A DNA stretch of 64,000 bases from Brachypodium distachyon. Lineage: Eukaryota > Streptophyta > Magnoliopsida > Poales > Poaceae. The notes under the pieces were generated by a model. The model saw only the letters and a program-made list of their open reading frames with translations. It ran no database searches and had not been told where the DNA came from. The position numbers and the translations under genes were made by a program. Numbering within the stretch: position 1 is the first letter of the stretch; every line of letters starts with the position of its first letter. The stretch covers positions 73,573,855 to 73,637,854 of the forward strand of contig NC_016131.3 in the NCBI RefSeq assembly GCF_000005505.3, written 5' to 3'. Positions 25,916 through 39,483 of the stretch are shown here, piece by piece.

Positions 25916-26194
25916 TCAAGAAAGCCAGACGAAAAAAACGATATAGTACTCGTCCCGTTGACTTGCGGGCCATCAACTCGCACCGAACGGGACCCACACG
26001 GCCACCCCACGCCGTCGTTTTCCTCCGCCCCCATTTCCTTCCCATCACCTGATCCCCACCACCACCAGAGCCAGAGTCTCCTCCCCCCACCCGCCGTCGG
26101 TTCCAGGAGCGGACCCCCGATCACCCTTCCCAGATCGCCGATCTCCCTCCCCCAACTGCGCGCAGGCGGGCGGAAGCAGCAGCAGCAGCCAGCC

Positions 26195-28789
26195 ATGGCG
26201 TCGTCGCAGGCGAACCTGGACAAGATGCAGCTCCGCCAGAGCTACCGCAACCTCTGGCACACGGACCTCATGAGCACCATCCAGGCCGACTTCCCCTGTA
26301 AGCAAACAACCCCTATTCTCTGTCTCGGGGCGATTCCTGGTGCGGGATTTGGTTTCTGACTGGTTTTTTCTCGTGTCCTTGTCGTCCCTGCAGACTGCTG
26401 CTTGTCGCTGTGGTGGTAAGCCATCCTCGCCCGGCCTCCGTTTCGAGGGTTTTGGACCGCCCCCCCCCCCCCTTTTTTTTTTGCTAGATCTGCGACGATT
26501 TGCTCGTGTAATTTGCGAATAGAGTTAGGGTTTAGAGGGATTTCGAGGCTGAGCACTTCGTGGTGGTTGATTCTGCATGCTGTGCTGTTGGAGTACTACC
26601 TGAGATCATGGAATTGCCTAGGCTCGTAGCATTTATGAGATACGGCTGAATGCTTCTCATACTAGGTAGGTACTCCGGTCGTCTGCAACTCTGGACCTCT
26701 TAAATCAGACCTCAACTGCCATAGTTTCCTCTCTGCAGCTGGAATAGATAAACAGTTCTGAAGGTCAATTTCACTGGCAAGCTGGTTTATGTTCAAATAG
26801 GACCCCCAACCCATACAGCGGCTGCAGAGCCATAACAGCTCGCAGCCTCTTACCTCACTTAAAATAAGTTGTTGTAGAGATCATCAGCGTAGACAAGGGA
26901 ACTGTCACACTGCATTGTGTGCCTGACTAAACAACATATGGATTGGGCCAAATGATATTGGAGCATTTCGTATTTTGTTTACTTTTGGCCAAAAATGTTC
27001 ATGTCTTGTCCAATTTATGCTTTGATGAAGTTCATTCCAGAGCATCTAATGAAGCATAAAAAAGATCATGTTATGAAGTTTATCTTGTGTGTCACCCAGC
27101 ATTTCCAAACGCACTGCATTCCAAAATGGAAGGCTCTAGTAGGTTTCTCTATTTTTGCCGTAATGTTATAGTACATGGAACAATAGAATGCCCTAACATT
27201 GGGTACACAAATTTGGCATTTCGTACCGTAAAGATTTCTACCGGCTTGCTAATCTGCTGTATTTCCTTTTTTCTGTTCAGTGCGCCATGTGTGTCATACA
27301 TGCTTCGCAAAAGGGCTCTCTATAATGACATGTCAAGGTAGTACCAATTATGTCATGATCTACTTATGGTTAGAAGCTCAACTTATTGTTCAACCCGCCC
27401 TGATTTCCTTTATGTCTGTGTGCTTTAGGTATGTCTGCTGTGCGGGCTATATGCCGTGCAGTGGAAGGTGTGGTGAAAGCAGATGCCCAGAATTCTGTCT
27501 CGCAACCGAGGTATGAGGCCCATTTCTTGTGCTTTTGCCCTGCAATTCCCCCTCACTGTACCCCTCTTAGCTGATGATTTCGATGTGGTTGGAATGTATT
27601 CATTCCGAATATATCTAATAGTTCTTACGTGAATATGATAATCATAGCTCCTATTGATCAGGGGTATTTGGTACTAGTATTCTCTACTGATTGTGTCATT
27701 TTTTGTCTAAGCTTAAATTGCTTGGTTGCTTCATTGCATTTCTGGTAGTTTCAAACACAGTGCAGTATCTCATCATCTCATTGTTAATTTTTTGGTACGG
27801 AAGAGCTATGGGGATCAATCGTCCTTGAGATGGTCTAATAATCTAGCTTTGCGGTTATTTGATCAATTAGATTGCCCTTGTCCAATAGAAAAATTGCACT
27901 GTTGGTCTTGGATGATGTTAAGTGCAGTCTCTCATAATGAAATCTCTGATACATCTGCTGCCCTTTCAATCTTGGTTATATCTGAGTTCATTGGATTTAT
28001 ATGATCTTTTCAGGTCTTTCTGTGCTTTGGTAATTCAGTTGCTTCAACCCGCTTCTTGCTTCAAGATGAATTCAACATACAGACAACTAAGTGTGATAAC
28101 TGCATCATTGTACTGTCAACGCCCTCCTATGTTACAAACTTTCCTATTTTACGATTCTCTACTGATAACCATGTTTTACTGCAGGGTTTCATGTTCTGCC
28201 TTCAACAAGTTGCTTGCATCTTCTCTATAGTTGCTGCTATTGTTGGTAGTGAGGAACTTTCAGAGGCTTCCCAGATCCTTTCCTGCTTATCTGATATGGT
28301 CTACTGCTCGTAAGACTCTCTTACCTCTGATCTTTTCACTTTTCGACAGTAAGCCATGTTGATAATCTTTTGCCACTTTGTTTGCAGGGTTTGTGCCTGT
28401 ATGCAGGTAAATATACCAATATATCTCCTGCTAACCTAATGAGTTGCTCTGCTTAACCGTGTATATCCTCTTATGACACTGAAATGCTAATGCAGACACA
28501 GCACAAAGTTGAAATGGACAAGAGGGATGGGAAGTTTGGGCCACAGCCCATGTCAGTGCCTCCGGTGCAGCAAATGTCACGCATTGATCAGCCTATCCCT
28601 CCTCCTGCTGGTTATGCACCACAACCAGCATACGGCCAGCCTTACGGCGGTTATCCTCCTCCGCCAGCTCAAGGCTACCCACAGCCGCCAGCTCAAGGTT
28701 ACCCACCAGCAGGCTACCCCCAGGCCCAGGGTAGTGCATACCCTCCACCTGGTTCCTACCCCCCTCCACAGGGCTACTATGGGAAGTAA
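26195..28789 (+). CDS. conserved plant cysteine-rich membrane protein with Pro/Tyr/Gly-rich tail
   Basis: Eight exons give 265 residues: 26195-26297, 26394-26415, 27281-27337, 27429-27510, 28014-28109, 28185-28309, 28388-28406 and 28496-28789. All junctions are GT-AG and all phases agree; exons 2 (22 bp) and 7 (19 bp) are micro-exons. The start [20 protein letters not shown] follows AGCCATGG. The core is strikingly Cys-rich ([42 protein letters not shown]) with a hydrophobic stretch ([20 protein letters not shown]). The tail from about residue 190 is a repeat of [15 protein letters not shown] units. I recognise it as a single-copy-type, widely conserved eukaryotic protein with PLAC8-like cysteine patterning. 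Its biochemical role is unknown to me. A 3' UTR with an imperfect minisatellite follows. Confidence 0.93.
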
Positions 28790-28917
28790 AGTGCGAGCAG
28801 CAATCGGAGTGATACTGTAGTGAGGTAACAGAAATATTGCGAACCTGTAAACAGTAGGATTATTGTAGCATCATAGGTTGATCTGCGATTGGACTGGGTG
28901 GTGAACTGTGGACCTCA

Positions 28918-29095
28918 TTTGGTTCTCCTCTGGGCGGTCAACTGGTGAACTGTGAACTGTGTTTGGATTTCCTCTGGGTGGTCAATGGCGACGTATGTTT
29001 GGATCTCCCCTGGTGGCTCAACTGAGAACTGCATCTGGACTTCCTCTGGATGGTAAACTATGCACTGCATTCGGATTCCCTGGATTAAAATTACG
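28918..29095. repeat. imperfect minisatellite, about 40-bp period, in the 3' flank
   Basis: Four to five diverged copies follow the consensus TTTGGATTTCCTCTGGGTGG followed by TCAACTG-type sequence and an ACTGTG/ACTGCA segment. On the minus strand the repeat reads as a recurring HPEEIQ-type peptide pattern, which is fortuitous. It lies within or just after the 3' UTR of the Cys-rich gene. Confidence 0.7.
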
Positions 29096-30316
29096 AGTGT
29101 CGTGTGTTGTTTTGAGTACATTGTTCAATGAATAAATTGGCAGTGGTGTTATTAAATTGTGCTGCATACAGTGTTGGAAAGTGTCATCTTGATTCGATGA
29201 TAACATTGTCAGTGGAGATTTTTTTTGCTTGTTTCCAGCAAATGGTGAGCAGCATGCATGCGTGTCATGTGACTCATGTTATGCTTACCTAGATATGGCC
29301 AAGGTTTTAGGTTTGGCTGTCGCACCAAGTCTTTTGAACATGATTCCGTGACAGTGAGGTCTCGCCGTATTTGCCCTTTGCTGGTTGAGACGTAGGCGTA
29401 GCTGGCCCTCATAGACCCCCTAACTGATTGGAATACTTTATAGTGTAAATCACAATCATCTCCTAAAAGACTTGTATAAAATGTAGATGATGATAACAAC
29501 GCAAAACTAATCAGGCAGGCGCTAACAAGAAGCATATGAAAAAAAAAATAGCGAGACTTTTCTTTTGCGAAGAAAATATAAATAGTGAGACTTGAGAGAA
29601 GAAGGCCTTGCTATACGTTGGAGATGTTTCAGAATTTGTCTTGTGGCGTTAGTTAGGCCTAATTGTCCAATTAATCTCCTCTAGTCCAATTTCAGTTTGG
29701 TATACCTAATTGATACAGGCCCACACGTCTAGAGATTCGGTTCAATGCATTATCACCAGTACGTCACTGAATGTCTTGAACACCAATTATAATTTTTCTG
29801 AAACTAATTAATTTGTATGCAAAGGTTTGCGTCTTTATTTGGTCATTTGACCAGTAGAAGGTTACAGAATAACCAATATGTATGCACAGGAAATAGTTCT
29901 TCGGGATTATGTACGTACACCCGCAACAAAATGCTGTAACGAACAACAAGAATTTTCTTTTGAGTATACCAGCTCAAAAAATTACAGACGCATATGCATG
30001 CCATTGGTCAGACTAGTGGTGTGTATGTCATCAAGTTTGTCACCTGACTAATAACTAGATATACAATTGAATCGATCTTATTTGTGTGTGTGTCACCATG
30101 ATCTTTCATTTGATTAGACGTCAGGAATTTGTATATACTTTGCAGCTCGCACCTACCTGCAAACGCGTATATATCAAGGGAAAAGCAAATAAATGTTAGA
30201 ACATCATGTCAGAAGTAGTACTTTAACAACTCTAACTGATATGCAGGATAAACTAAGATTACTTAGAAAAGCAGGCGAAGAGAATGAATCATTGGATAAT
30301 ATATGTATCAGTTCGC
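29096..30316. other. convergent intergenic region
   Basis: This AT-rich spacer separates the plus-strand Cys-rich gene from the minus-strand KNOX gene, so it holds both 3' ends. No protein-coding or RNA gene was recognised. Confidence 0.5.
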
Positions 30317-33300
30317 TCACCTTTTACGCTTTGATTTCAGGGTTGATGTCTGAGAGTTGTTGTGCCAATTGCGCTTCCTCTGATTGATGAACCAGTTGTT
30401 GATTTGCTTCAGCTGCAGGCCGGTCTCTTCCACAAGCTTTGCTTTATCATCTTCCTGTACCAAACGAAATGCAAGCCACTCAACTATTATTAACTTCCTC
30501 GTGCACATATGTATATGCATATATGTGTAGCTCTAAAAATAAAATAAACATCCTGCAATGATAATCTAAAAAGCACAGACAAACATCAGACAAGGAATTA
30601 TGTGAGAAGCATACATGCATGCACCCATGCAAGCTGTCTGATGGAAGAGCTTTTGGTGCAAGGCTAGCCTAATCAAAACAAGTTGGAGAACAGCTAAGGA
30701 TGGCAACTGCTGCTAAGTGCTAACTAGCTCGGTAGGAGAAGTAGTAGTAGATGGCTAGTTGCATTCTTCGCATGCATGCATGACAGGCACAATGCACTCA
30801 CCGTGGGGTACGGCCACTTGGAGTGTTGCTGCCACCATTGCTTCAGTATGGTGGTGGTGTCCCCAGGCAACTTCCCGGCCCTCCTCTTCCTCAGTATCTC
30901 TTCCCTCACATCACCAATCCTTGACTTGAAGCCCTGCAATTCAACAATTTAATTCATCAACGATGCATGGCGGCGGGGTGTAGCTTAATTGCTATGCAAA
31001 GTAAATCCCCCCTTCCAAATACATCACATTTTAGACATATGGAAACAATCTCATGCAATTTATTACCGTTGTTTTTATGTGAAATTGATAGTAGAAATAA
31101 TAGTTACACTTATTATTATTTTTGCGAAGAATATTAAGTTACACTTATTTAACCAATCTCTATAATTTTCCGCATATGGATATTTCAGAAGTAGTACATC
31201 TTAATTTCATACCTGTTTGAGTTCAATCTTGAGTTCCTGCCTGACCCTCTCCATGAGGGAGCGTTCCGAGTCCGTAGGTACAAGCGGGCCGAAACCCATC
31301 ATGTCGTGCCCATTCGAGCTCATATCCATGGCTGCCGCCGCCTCCATGATCGTCTGTGGCTCCTCTTCGTCCTCTGACATGGTTGCGCCCGTTCCTTCCT
31401 CCAACGTCGCACCTGACGATCATACATGAACAAGGTTAATACTATATCTCAGATTAATCTTGTCATCCTAAGTTTCCTGATTTTTAAGCAAAAGTCTTAA
31501 AACGAAGTTGATGAATCAGAGCAGTCAGATTTGTATCTAGATCTCATTTTATTCTTTTTTTTTCATCATCCGTTTCGAATCTTAAAGCACAAATCATATC
31601 CAACGCTGAGGAATCGACTTATCTCTAACTAAAAATCAGACAACTTAGATAGCAAAACCGTGATTAATTACCTAGTGGATGATTTCAGAATTACTACACA
31701 AGCTGGCTAATTAAGCGAGGGCATTAGTTAGGAAGGCATATGCATGCATGAGCATGCATGAAGGAGTTGCCATCGATCGACTTTGGCGAGGTCTCGATCG
31801 ACATGGACGGATCAAATGTAAGATGGAGCTAGACACGCGCCAATTGAAAGACTTGCTGATTTGACCCTGGATCTATCTTGGAAAGTAGCAATAGCATGCT
31901 ATAGATGGTAGGTACTAGCTAGGTTTAATCCGCATAGAACTGCTAAAGGTTTTGAACGAAAAATCTCATAATAAAACGAATGAAATTATCTCAGGTGCTT
32001 CAATTTGGTAACCAAAACATATCGGAGTACCTCTGCATGCATGCATGGCAAGTCAGAACATAGTGGTTTCTACGTGAAGTTAGATATCACAAAAAGAGAG
32101 TGTAATTAAGAGCCAGAAAAAAGGTACTGCAACAACAATACAATTAATTAGAAAGTCAGAAAAAATGTCAACATGGATGAAGCAGTGCAATAGGAGTACC
32201 TTCAGTGACCTAAGAAGTTAGACGAAGAAAGTTATAGCAAACGTTTTGTCCAACCATTAATTATGAAAGTTTGCATGAATGCTAAGCTACTCACAGCTAG
32301 CCATCTCACATATCTTTTTTTCCAAGCTAGTTAACTTTATGTATGAGATATCGCACTTGTGAAAAGAGCTAGTGCAATGAATGTAATCGAAGTACGACAT
32401 ATATATCATGCACGGTCTGATTTCTCATAATAAGGGCACGACCACGAAGTGTATGGTCATGTCATGTAAGACCTTTTCTTTCGAGGAAGTAAGAGCCCTG
32501 AATAATCAGGTAGTTAGACGACGATTGTGGCACCAGTTGCATGGACAAATCATTTGATCAAACGAGTACACTTCACTTTTGGGCCTAGCTACTCTGCTAC
32601 TCATATATACCATAATACCAAGCTAGGTATCAAGGTTTGTCTGCGGACATTGATATGGTGCCAAACTATTACTCAAAAATATGGTGCCAAACTAGTTTTC
32701 TTCTTCCTTTTTTGTCTGTACGTATATAACTTGCTTAATATCTAATCGAACAGCAGAATTGACTGCCTTTTTGTCAAAAAAGAAAGATAAAGAAGCGAAG
32801 TTCAGTTCAGTTCAACTTGGTGGAAGAGTGAATTGTAAAATCCTACAATCCAGGTTTTGGTGCTTGTAGCTTCAGTTTGTGTTCCTAATGTCTTATTTAT
32901 CTAAATATATGCAGTTTCTACGTATTCCGGAAAACTAATATGGGGTATAATCCATGAACTCACAATTAATATTTCTTCAAAATATTAATAGGCAAAATAG
33001 AGGGTCTCAGGATAATATCTGAACTGTGGAAAATCTTGGCCAGTAAACGAAATTCTTGCAGCCCCATGCTTGAGTTTGACAAGTATCTAATATTTTTACC
33101 AATTTTTTTGACTGAATTCTTAGTGGTTCAAACCTTTAGGTTTAATTCGACATATTTTTTGGACATTCATTTGTCAGCATCAACAAGAAACTAATATCCA
33201 GCATCCATTCATAGGCTGCATGAATTACTTTAAAGTATTTAGATCAACATCCAGCTGTCCTCTCCTCATCTCCAAGTGTGCTCAACCTCGCTACAAACTA

Positions 33301-34966
33301 AAAATTGCACTAACCTTTTACTGAACTTGCAATCCATCTAAGACAATATTTTTAAACATTTCAGACGAACTGAGATTTAGCAAAAGTGAGTTTCTTATTG
33401 TTTGCCTGGTCTGAACCAGTAATTCAGTAATTAGCCAACGTATCTAAACACAGGGATTCTAGACCTTGACTCTCACAAAGAAAATAAGAACGCCAAAAGA
33501 GCTTGTGCATTTTCTTAAAAGAATTTATGCTGAAAGTAGAGAAATTGTTAATTTATCAGGCCTTTAGTTTATCTAGGATGTTAGGGTTTTAGTTTTATTT
33601 AGAGAATTGCGGTGTTTTATGCAACCAGTCAAAAATTCTGGAGGCTTTGGTTCTTCTTCTTTTTAGAAAAACGATATGACTTTAATGATTCATTAAAAAA
33701 GTTCAATATCTCAAAACAACTAAGAAAAATATAAAGACAAACAACGATGATACCATAATGATAAAAGTTTCACCATAGTCCGATGAAATCATCGAATTTG
33801 CTCTTCGCGTCCCTCCAATTTATCCGGTGATGAAGTTGTAGAACACCATGTTTGCACAAACAAACCTCGTAAGTTTTTCGTCCATCCCAGCCTCCTGGTA
33901 TGTATGTATGTATGTACAGTTGGGCTGATAGGCTTTTCCACACGGGCCTCCGGTAGTTAGATGCCAGGCAGAACTACGGGCCAAATGTATTCTCCCCATA
34001 CTTTCCAATTCATATTTCATCGATTAATATGAGCATGGTATCCCTATATTAACATATCTTAATATGATTTTTATAATAAAGTTGGCGTTTGGTACGTGCT
34101 CAACCGACGGAGCTGAAGAGGGGAAGTCTTGCAAGGCAAGGCTGCAGGCAGGCAGGCCACACCTTGAGATTTTCGAGGTGAGTCGTCCATGGAACAAGAC
34201 ATGCCAACTACTAAGTGTTTCCACATTTTGTACTACCATCAAGGAAGTCCAAACAAATACGGGAGTACACTAAATAGCAACGAGAATTTCACTCTGAAGA
34301 TCAACGAATAAACACTTTCTGCTGAAACCAAAAATAAATGAAAAACTATACACGAGAGGTTGGAAAAACAAAACGTAAATAGACAAACAAATAAAGGAAG
34401 ATTAATATAGATAAGAAATAAGTTAACTACCAGTTAGGTCCTGCAAGGATTGCTCGATCTCGCGGCAGGCCATGACGGCCTCCACGGCGTGCACCCTGAC
34501 GTGCTGCTGCAGCTGCTCCCGGAACGAGCACAGCAGCATCAGGTACTGCGCCTGCACACCCAAACACAAGACGCATCTCATATCAATCCAATCTAATTAA
34601 CTAAAGCTAGAAATGCATATGCAGTTATGCATGCAGCTCAACATAATTGCTTACGAGGAAGGAGTCGAGGTCTTGCTTGTCGTGAGGGGAGAGGAAGGGG
34701 CGGTGGTGAGCGGCGTAGGAGTGGAGAAGTCCCCCGGACTGAGCGAGCTGGGCGTCGATGATGGGGAGGTGGTCGATGGGCGTCGCCACACGGAGGCACC
34801 CCACGTGAGCCGCCACCAGCTGCTCGCACAGCGGGTGCACCGCCATCTCCCCTTTCAGCAGCTGCCTCTCCTCCGCCTCTGCCGCAGCCGTCACCGCCGC
34901 TGCCGCCGCCGCAGCCGAAGAAGACGAGCACTCCCCCCCTCCTCCTCCAAAGCTTCCCATCTCCAT
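30317..34966 (-). CDS. KNAT7: class II KNOX TALE homeodomain transcription factor, KNAT7 type
   Basis: Five exons give 300 residues: 34966-34655, 34551-34431, 31412-31213, 30933-30802 and 30454-30317. All are GT-AG with consistent phases. KNOX1 lies at about residues 39-78 ([28 protein letters not shown]) and KNOX2 at about 99-145 ([24 protein letters not shown]). The linker [11 protein letters not shown] and [20 protein letters not shown] are hallmarks of the KNAT7 clade. ELK ([17 protein letters not shown]) and the homeodomain ([14 protein letters not shown] to [13 protein letters not shown]) follow, ending in LKSKRKR. Arabidopsis KNAT7 is 291 residues. KNAT7 proteins act in the nucleus, mainly as regulators of secondary-wall formation, partnering with BELL proteins such as BLH6. 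The ATG at 34966 has a strong context (CACCATGG); an in-frame ATG at 35008 has a weak one. Intron 2 is about 3 kb and shows no coding content. Confidence 0.96.
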
Positions 34967-37900
34967 GGTGCCTCCTCCTTCAATCAGCTGATGATCGCCC
35001 TGCAGCATGTATCGTTGGATGAATTGTTTGGTGTGTCAATGGGATGGATCGGTTGGTGTGTGCGTGAGGCGTCGGGTATGTATGGGCAGGGCGAGCTAAC
35101 AAGCGAGCTAATTAAGCGAGAGCTTGGTAGGAAGGAGAGGGGGATTTAATGAGGGAGAGGAGTTAGTTAGCAAGGACACAAAGCAGATGGTGAGGGGTCT
35201 TTTCGAGGCTTCCGAAGGTGGAGGGTAACCGCAAAAGAAAGTGAACGAGATGAGACGAGAGGATCACCCCCAGGCCCCAGCTAGCCAAAGTACTACAACT
35301 CCCTACTAGAACTAGGCTAGATATATAGCTAACCAAGCATCCATGGATATGAATATATGTACCACCATGAGAGAAAGATAGAAGGGTCTAGACTATAAGA
35401 GAGAGTTTGGGGTTTAAGGTATGAGAGAGGGGGGTAGGGGAAAAGGTCAGATGAGGCTGGTAAGTAAGAGCTAACGGGAGGAGATGGTGGTGGTGGGGGA
35501 GGAGGGTGAGGTTGAGGAATCCAAGCAAGAACAAGAAAGGTGTCCACCAAATTGCACGGTTGCGGCGGTCTCCTTGTGTTTCAAGGGTCTCGAACTCGCA
35601 TGCATGCATGGATCATGTGCTCATTTGTTTTTCAAGAGTTTGACTCAAAGGGGCCACCCTTTTACTCTTTTGCATTTAATTAAGAGGTACAGTTTCCACA
35701 CTAGTAGTAAGTAGGTGTCATGTCTTGGGTCAAGATGGAATATGTGTGTGTACTCAATATAGAAGTGTAACACAAGGTGTATATATACTGGCCACAGTAC
35801 TAATTAAAGTGCAGGTTGTTACATCCTCTCCCTCATATAAAGGTTGCTATACTTTTCTTTTTAGGAATGTACGTAGCAGGTGCAGGTTGAGAATTAATAA
35901 TGGGGGTTGAAAAATAGATTGCGCGCCGGAACAGACACCGTCTCGAATATCATGAAAAAAAATGCACACAGAAGTAACTTAATTATCTGCAATGGGACTA
36001 AATACTCTTTATATACTACTTGGTTATGTGATAGAAAATAACACGACCATTAGTAAGTGTTTTGGAATATATATATAAATCCATTAATGCCATGTACATT
36101 AGTACATATTTACTAGGGTAATTAGCAGGAGTACTAGCTAAGTCTTGTCTTAACCAAACAAATACAAATATAACTGAAGTGAGCTGCCGACACGGTACTA
36201 AAGGTAGAGTCATACATATTTCCCGAAGATCGACAACATTTTTTATGAAGTGGAGTACCGAAGCAATCTCCATTTTAAATACAACAGATGTTGCAATCAC
36301 GCGTAGAATCCATCCATCCGTATATAAAATAACCTGATTAATGAATTTACTAATCCTGTGGTTTTGGTCTACCCCTAATTTGGTACGCGAAATAATTAGG
36401 GTCAGGAGTTGGTTTCAAGAAAGGATATGAGAAATACTTTTGGTAGCGATTGAGGGATTTCGGTTGCCTCTCTACCAACCTTGCGGTTGGCGTCTGGAAT
36501 GGGGAGCTGGTTCGTCTTCTCTCCATTATTGGGTCTATATAGACTGCAGCTACAAATGCCGGTTAATTAGCACCTACTGGTGCTAGTAGCGAGATCAACG
36601 TCGATAATCGTATGGGATTAGCAGCGTAATGACACGATTAGTTAACGGCATTGTGGTTAGCCTCTGACAGCTGTTTGTACAAGGACCATACAAGATATGG
36701 TCCGTGGCTAATATAGCGGGGGGCCCGGCCGGCCGGGTTCTGTATATAGAATAACTTTGTCGTCGTCGTCGTCGTCGTCATATATCTTAACAAAACGGAT
36801 AATGACGACAGAGTATATGCTTTGCCTGCTGCTAAGGGTTTCTGTAACTTTAAAATAGGGCTAGATAGAGTTGGCTAGGGTGCGTTGGGTGCGTGTAGCT
36901 CCGTTTAATTTCCCGACGCGTGCTACTACTCATGATTGTCAACTTATATTTCTTAATTACTCATGAGTAGTATATAGTATCGATCAATATATATATCGAC
37001 AAGAGACGACATGCATAGCATCTAGCTGGCTAGGGAGGCTGCACTTTTCTGTGACACAGGGTTTTGATTGTTTTTCCTTAAAAATTACTCCCTCCCTCCG
37101 TTCCTTAAAGAATCGTTTGTTACTAAAAAAACAATTCGACCCTTGAAAATCAGCGTTCGGTGTTAATTAGTTATAGCTTCCTTTGGTCGTTGCATGCTAA
37201 TCATGCAAGTTCTTGAGTTATACATTTTGATTTGTAGGACTTTTCATCCACATTCGGAGGCATGCATATATGACTCTAACCAGCAGCCGGTCAGTACGTC
37301 GTCATTGTGGTCACGGAGCTCGACGGATCAAGTGGATGAGAGTACGGGGGTCTATCGACCGGGCCGGGGCTGTACATTTGTACGTGTGCTTTTGGGGGCA
37401 TACACCTCTTGGCGATGCCCATTCGGTCCGGTCGGCTGCCCCTGCCAATGCTGCCATGCACATATATAGATACATCGAGCTAGCAGAATGCTGATACGAT
37501 GGACGTCCGTACGATGGATCCAGCGGCGAGGAGGGCCACGGGAGTCGCGGCTAGCTCGATCGAAACTAATTGATCGATTGAAGCCGTTGATTGCGTACTA
37601 CTCCTGTATTTAGCAAACTAGGCAGGAGGGGAAATCGGCCGTCTCGGCCGACGACCAAAAGCATCGCACAGTACTCTAGCTACATATCATAGAGGCATAC
37701 AGGAAGAAGGGAAAAAAAGGCTCGTACATATACCGTCCTTGCACAACTGTACAGATCGAGGACGTATAACAGTATGGTACAGTCCGTCCGTCCGGGCTGC
37801 AGTCGACGGGATGGACGGATGGGCATGCATGCAAGTACAAGGAACGATATATTGGTCACGAGGCCGGTGGTTGGGCTGGCCGGCCAGGTAAGTAGTGGCA

Positions 37901-39298
37901 TATATAGCCAGGGCGCCAGAGCTTGGTCTCTGGTCCATGCCAGTCCACGCAATGGTCACACGGGGTTTCCGGGCGCGGCACGGTACTTCGTTGGAAGCAG
38001 CTAGAGCTGGTATGTGTGTGTCGATCCATCAAATCGAATCCATTTTAGAGTTCCGCGACAGCGACCCCGCGCCCGCACACCGGGCACCCGAGCATCCGTC
38101 CGTCGGTGCCGTGGAGGGGAACTTTTTTCCTAGTTTTACGACGATCGACCTGCATGCATCTCCCACAGTCTGGGAGCCGCCGCCGCTAAGCAATCACACA
38201 CGGAAATTTTCCATGACCAGTTTAGTACGTGGTAGGATGCTTGCGCCAGTTCATTTAGAATTAAGATTTTTTTTCCCTGTCACTTTTGCATCGATTTCCG
38301 CCGTTGGATTAGAAGAATATAATTGACCATGTTTATAAGAAAAACCAGGTCCGAAAATAGATACAATGCACGTCTGATTTTAGGAAAGCCGTGCAAAAAA
38401 CCTTGGCTACAAGCAAACACAAAGCAAAACCACTCCCTCTCCAACGACGCCGAACAGTGAGCAGCTCCATGCGCCAGAAGAAGGTAGGCGGAACTGGCCT
38501 TCTTCGACGACCGGAGCAAAGAAGGGCTGCCCCAACAGCAACAGCTCGCGCCTCAGCACACGCCCGCGTTGCACGAAGCCATCATCCCTGTCCAGGACAT
38601 CTGCAAAGCATACCCCGCCGTCAAACGATGGCTCCAGAGGCAACGCCCCTCCAAGGAGGGCACGACGTCCGAGGACGCCGCCGTTACCCGATTCGGATAC
38701 CGAACCCGAGCTTTCGTTCGGAGACACCTCGTTTGCGAATGATGGGGTGTGGATGAAACTGCAATGACGACGCCTTCAAGAAGGGAAATGGCGTCCGAGG
38801 ACGTCGTCGTCGCCGGCACCGACAACGTCGGTATTGGATTTTCACCCGCAGCCACCACACCCACCACGGACAGAGGCAGCCACGCAGCGAGCAGAAGCAA
38901 AGGCCGGACCAGGGGCCAGCGCCCCACCGCGAGAGCCGACGAAGGTCGTCGCATGTCACGCAGCCCAACCACCATCGGGCACCGGCCAGGGCGCCACCAC
39001 CGCCACACGCACTGGATCTGATGCCCCAAGACCCGGATCTGACGCCCTTCGCGCGCTCCGTAACCAACCGGAGCCGCCTCACTCACCTCCAACATTAGCA
39101 GCCGAGGTCCGCCACTGCTGCTTCTTCGCGCACACGGGTAGGCCCATTCCAGGCCCAGAAGTTTCAAAAAAATCTAAAAAGATTGTACGACATGATGCAT
39201 TCATGATTGGTGTGGTCTACAGTTTTAATTTCCACGCCCATTATTCTTCCGTGAATGTCTGTGCCCAGCAATACAACAAATTAATCCTACAGCCATGA
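34967..39298. other. upstream region of the KNOX gene, no gene recognised
   Basis: The 4.3 kb between the KNOX start and the MULE hold its likely promoter: purine-rich tracts to about 35500, then AT-rich sequence. A (GTC)n run lies near 36758-36778 and a fragmentary MITE-like end (CTCCCTCCGTTCC) at about 37087-37105. A GC-rich stretch at 38390-39130 has long open frames on both strands but no domain. Its biased, arginine-rich translation suggests decayed repeat sequence. Confidence 0.45.
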
Positions 39299-39307
39299 GC
39301 CATATAC
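39299..39307. repeat. left target-site duplication of the MULE
   Basis: GCCATATAC directly abuts the left terminal repeat. Its partner GTCATATAC abuts the right end at 45927-45935. Eight of nine positions match, and 9 bp is the usual Mutator duplication length. Confidence 0.85.
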
Positions 39308-39483
39308 GGCCAAAACGACAAAACTGACCTTTTTGTGGAAGTTGAGTCCGAAATAACCCCTTTTCGAAACTAATTCCAAAACTGACCCTTTTCGGCAACG
39401 CCACTCACTCTGGCGTTTCGATTCTGAAGGCAACGCCACAGGCAGTGGCGTTGCTTACGACGTGGAGCTAGGTCAGCGGAGAG
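39308..39483. repeat. left terminal inverted repeat of the MULE
   Basis: About 176 bp pair with 45750-45926 at roughly 90 per cent identity by eye. The repeat contains two copies of the 21-bp palindromic unit (39397-39417 and 39432-39452). Confidence 0.92.

Noticed and set aside
34613..35149. 178-codon plus-strand ORF over KNOX exon 1
   Set aside because: Antisense shadow of the GC-rich KNOX first exon.
36758..36780. (GTC)n run upstream of the KNOX gene
   Set aside because: Simple microsatellite; useful as a marker but not a functional feature by itself.
38391..39298. Overlapping ORFs on both strands in a GC-rich patch
   Set aside because: No domain, no splice structure, both strands equally open; likely decayed repeat DNA.
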